Assembly (NCBI GenBank): GCA_964630835.1 | Contig: CAZVZM010000001.1 | Span: 62,001-126,000 of the forward strand | DNA length: 64,000 bases | Direction of reading: 5' to 3' | Origin: Halarsenatibacter sp964630835 | GTDB lineage: Bacteria > Bacillota > Halanaerobiia > Halanaerobiales > Halarsenatibacteraceae | Part shown: piece by piece, positions 61,821 through 64,000 of the stretch | How the letters are laid out: each line of letters opens with the position of its first letter | Numbering within the stretch: the first letter of the stretch is position 1 | Notes under the pieces: generated by a model | Database searches by the model: none | Told to the model about the DNA's origin: nothing | What the model saw: the letters and a program-made list of their open reading frames with translations, nothing else | Made by a program: the position numbers and the translations under genes

Positions 61821-62477
61821 ATTCTGGTTTATGATGATGGTGAGGATAATGATGAGAAAAAAAGTTATAGTCCCGCTCTAAAGCGGGCAAAGCAGAAGCT
61901 TTCTCGCACTGAAACGGAGGAGATATCTGACCGCACGGGTCTTGACTATATCGAGGAGAGCAGCCGGTTTGAAATAGTTTCTTTCGGAGAACCCTATTAT
62001 GTGCATCATCCTTCCGGTGAGGTTGATGCCTCTCATTCCAGCCTGCCATTAAATCGAGGTATGGAAATTATTTTTCTGCATTTTCTTCTGGAGGGAAATG
62101 ACTGCCCCCCCAGCGGGAGATGGATGAAAATGAAGGAGCTACCTGACGGAGCCCCCTATGACGGGCCTTTCCACCGGCAGGCGGTCAAGCCCCTTGTCAG
62201 GCAGATGGGGGAAGATCCTGATGCGTTGAAGGAAGCTGCCGCCAGATTGGAGGGAGAGTTTATCGATGAAGCGGATATAGGATTTAAGCTTTATCCGCTG
62301 CCTGATGTGCCTCTGATTTATCTGCTGTGGCGGGGAGATGAAGAAATAGAGGGAGGAGCCAATCTTCTTTTTGATTCATCTGTGATTATTAAACTCCATA
62401 CTGAAGATGCCGCTGTCCTGGGGGAGTATGCAACCGATCTTCTGATCAGATTTTGTGAAGAGACAAAAAATTCATGA
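61821..62477 (+). CDS. DUF3786 domain protein with non-standard start
   Basis: This protein of about 220 residues matches the DUF3786 pattern: SFGEPYYVHHPSGEV, PPSGRWMKMKELPDG, GFKLYPLPDVPLIYLLWRGDEE and FDSSVIIKLHTEDAAVLGEYATDLL. DUF3786 proteins occur in anaerobes and are often linked to corrinoid proteins; the function is unknown. The frame opens with a TTG at 61800 that lacks a binding site. A strong GAGGAGGG at 61805-61812 lies just inside the frame and points to a rare start (ATT 61821 or CTG 61824). The start is therefore uncertain. Confidence 0.78.
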   Translation: MLVYDDGEDNDEKKSYSPALKRAKQKLSRTETEEISDRTGLDYIEESSRFEIVSFGEPYYVHHPSGEVDASHSSLPLNRGMEIIFLHFLLEGNDCPPSGRWMKMKELPDGAPYDGPFHRQAVKPLVRQMGEDPDALKEAAARLEGEFIDEADIGFKLYPLPDVPLIYLLWRGDEEIEGGANLLFDSSVIIKLHTEDAAVLGEYATDLLIRFCEETKNS

Positions 62478-62561
62478 GCCAGGATTTCAATTTTTAACCC
62501 CAATCTAATTGGGCCTGATAAATAATTGAGCGTTTTCTAATAAAAAATTTAGATTTTTCTC

Positions 62562-62598
62562 CCCAATCAGTTATTGGATTTTGTTTAAGTTACTTTCA
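62562..62598 (+). repeat. Short dispersed intergenic repeat
   Basis: CCAATCAGTTATTGGATTTT followed by GTTTAAGTTACTTTCA; shares its core with 6688-6717 and resembles 23845-23884. Confidence 0.4.
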
Positions 62599-62610
62599 TA
62601 ATTATTATTC

Positions 62611-62672
62611 ATGGAAGCTATTAGGCTCCGTTCACAATTAAAGCTTTCCTCTGCTTTCCAGCATATATAGCA
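62611..62672. repeat. Intergenic palindromic repeat, half copy (copy G)
   Basis: TGGAAGCTATTAGGCTCCGT, then TCACAATTAAAGCTTTCCTC and TGCTTTCCAGCATATATAGC. It matches the left half of copy C and the inverted right half of copy F. Confidence 0.65.
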
Positions 62673-62817
62673 TCTTTTCATAAAAAAAGGTTTTGGAAAA
62701 GAACCATAATTAAGAATAGCATGTCATCTCATATTTTCAGTCCTGAATAATCAAAACAATCTGTGTGTTAAATTCAGTCAAATAATCCAGTTGAAAATAA
62801 AATGAAGCAAATATTAA

Positions 62818-62909
62818 TGCGGGCAGCTGTCCACCACGGAAATCTTTTAATTTAGCCGACGGAAGTTCCGGCACTAAAAGGGTGAACAGAAGCCCGCTTT
62901 TTATTTAGA
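62818..62909 (+). ncRNA. Structured hairpin with terminator, possible small RNA
   Basis: GCGGGC (62819-62824) pairs with GCCCGC (62892-62897), followed by TTTTTATTT. Inside, CTGTCCACC pairs with GGTGAACAG, then CTTTTA with TAAAAG and GCCG with CGGC, giving one long interrupted hairpin. A possible promoter (TTGAAA, then TATTAA about 15 bases later) lies just upstream. It lies between convergent genes. It could be a small RNA, a riboswitch-like relic or simply a complex terminator. Confidence 0.5.
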
Positions 62910-62936
62910 GGCTGTTTTATTCGGTCCTGCTTTAAC

Positions 62937-63839
62937 TTACTGATGATGTTCTTCAGTTTTGGGGTCGAGGGCGTCTCTGAGTCCATCTCCTACAAGATTT
63001 AATGATAAAACAGTGAGGACAATTGAAATCCCGGAAAAAGTCACAGGATAATGGTTAATGCGAATAAACTGTCTGGACTGGGAAATCATTCTTCCCCATT
63101 CGGGTGTGGGGGGCTGTACTCCCAGACCCAGAAAACTTAACCCTGCGGCAATAATAATCGAAGTGGCCATGTATAGCGTAGCCTGAACTATAACAGGATT
63201 TATTGAATTTGGAATTATATGTCTGAAGATTATACGAAAATCGGAGCTACCCAGTGCCCGGGCAGATTGAACATATTCCTGTTCAATTACACTGAGCACT
63301 GCTCCGCGGATAAGCCTGGCAAAACGGGGTATAAAGGCAATTCCAACAGCCACCATCAAAAACCAGATATTTTGTCCAAGGGCAGCTACTATTGCCAGAG
63401 CCAGCAGCATCGAAGGCAAAGATAGAAGGACATCCATAAAACGCATAATAACACTGTCTATTTTGCCCCCATAATATCCTGCGATTATTCCCAGGCTGCA
63501 GCCAAATAATATCCCTATTCCCACCGAAATAAATCCAATATTCAAGGAAATTCTGGCTCCATATATTATTCGGGAAAGCACATCTCGTCCAAAGCGATCA
63601 GTGCCCAGAGGGTGTTCCATGCTGGGCCCCTGCAGCCTTCTGGCCATGTTCTGTTCAATGGGATTGTGCGGAGCAATAAAAGGAGCAAATATGGCAGAAG
63701 CACCAATGATGATTAAAAGAATAAGCCCAAAAACTGCCTTTTTATTGTAGGCAAAACGTTTTTTTATAATTTGCCAGCGAGTTTCTCGATCTTCTAACTG
63801 TTGTGTTTTTCCAGGCGTTGAAGAAGTGGTTTCATTCAT
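62937..63839 (-). CDS. ABC transporter permease, oligopeptide/dipeptide type (DppC/OppC)
   Basis: This 300-residue inner-membrane permease has the N-terminal helix (KAVFGLILLIIIGASAIFAPFIAPHNP), the conserved HPLGTDRFGRDVLSRIIYGARISL segment and the EAA loop near EYVQSARALGSSDFRIIFRHIIPN. About six helices are predicted. It pairs with the upstream permease cut by the window edge. Substrates in this family include peptides, nickel and sugars; no binding protein or ATPase is visible to decide. Confidence 0.92.
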   Translation of the reverse strand: MNETTSSTPGKTQQLEDRETRWQIIKKRFAYNKKAVFGLILLIIIGASAIFAPFIAPHNPIEQNMARRLQGPSMEHPLGTDRFGRDVLSRIIYGARISLNIGFISVGIGILFGCSLGIIAGYYGGKIDSVIMRFMDVLLSLPSMLLALAIVAALGQNIWFLMVAVGIAFIPRFARLIRGAVLSVIEQEYVQSARALGSSDFRIIFRHIIPNSINPVIVQATLYMATSIIIAAGLSFLGLGVQPPTPEWGRMISQSRQFIRINHYPVTFSGISIVLTVLSLNLVGDGLRDALDPKTEEHHQ

Positions 63840-63900
63840 TTTGAATACTCCTTTAGTAGTTCTTAATTAAAAATATCTATGACATAAGCATCTTTCATTA

Positions 63901-64000
63901 TTAATCATACTTTGTCTGCAGCCGGGGATCAAGATAAGCATACATAAAGTCCACAAAAGTATTTGCCAGTGCATAGGAAAGAGCAAATATGAGTATTGAA
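63901..64000 (-). CDS. ABC transporter permease, DppB/OppB type (C-terminal end only)
   Basis: The last 32 codons of a leftward gene are visible: a hydrophobic helix SILIFALSYALANTFVD followed by FMYAYLDPRLQTKYD and TAA. The LDPR ending is typical of DppB/OppB permeases, and the DppC-like gene follows 61 bases downstream. The 5' part is outside the window. Confidence 0.8.
   Translation of the reverse strand, partial: SILIFALSYALANTFVDFMYAYLDPRLQTKYD

Noticed and set aside
1..64000. CRISPR arrays, tRNA or rRNA genes, prophage or transposase genes
   Set aside because: I looked for regular spaced repeats, tRNA-like T-loops with CCA context and transposase-like frames and found none that hold up; the repeats present are irregularly dispersed single elements.

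Overview
The window looks like a chromosomal segment of an anaerobic, low-to-medium GC member of the Bacillota. Supporting signs are T-box leaders, strong GGAGG ribosome binding sites, frequent TTG starts, an ornithine-fermentation aminomutase, ferredoxin-dependent oxidoreductases and ordinary sigma-A promoters. The very acidic proteins (many Glu/Asp) and the gene content would fit a Halanaerobiales-type halophile, but that is inference and the species cannot be fixed from the sequence.

Layout. 1-6531 (+): the 3' part of an ornithine degradation operon: ortB (cut by the window edge), a GlmL/MutL-type chaperone ATPase, oraS, oraE and an alanine-racemase family gene. 6604-9631 (+): tldD and pmbA/tldE behind a consensus promoter. 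9713-24593 (-): a long operon reading leftwards. It starts with a GntR/FCD regulator, then 2-oxoacid:ferredoxin oxidoreductase (korDABC), succinyl-CoA synthetase (sucCD), an RraA-type aldolase/decarboxylase, malic enzyme, an FAH-family hydrolase, a SagB-type nitroreductase, an M29/NicX-like protein, a LarA-type nickel racemase homologue and a three-gene GlpA-like/GlpB-like/DUF1667 redox module. 24885-33431 (+): the divergent partner operon. It holds a ferredoxin-like protein, an unknown cysteine-bearing protein, a tripartite tricarboxylate transporter (TctC, TctB, TctA), an Ldh_2-type dehydrogenase, a class V aminotransferase and a CitE-like lyase. The two arms share one control region: a perfect 15-bp inverted repeat whose halves each carry a TTGACA -35 box, one facing each way. 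Together they look like a regulated divergon for uptake and oxidation of an unidentified hydroxy- or oxo-carboxylate, with energy conserved at succinyl-CoA. This is the strongest candidate for an undescribed system here.

33493-49228 (+): a T-box leader followed by panB, an aspartate-type aminotransferase, ilvB, ilvN, ilvC, leuA, leuC, leuD, leuB, cimA, ilvD and ilvE. This is an almost complete branched-chain amino acid pathway using citramalate synthase; no threonine deaminase gene is present in the window. 49346-50982 (+): a T-box leader and serS. 50995-56345 (+): a 5-oxoprolinase locus (pxpA, ycsI, ycsG, pxpB, pxpC) with the same gene set as the Bacillus subtilis ycs-kip locus. 56658-58847: tex. 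59434-62477: a metallo-beta-lactamase/rhodanese protein, a MenA-like prenyltransferase and a DUF3786 protein. 62937-64000 (-): an oligopeptide/dipeptide-type ABC permease pair; the second permease is cut by the window edge.

Several intergenic gaps carry copies of a roughly 120-bp palindromic repeat family with TGGAAGCTATGA ends, which no coding feature explains. No rRNA, tRNA, CRISPR array, transposase or phage gene was seen.
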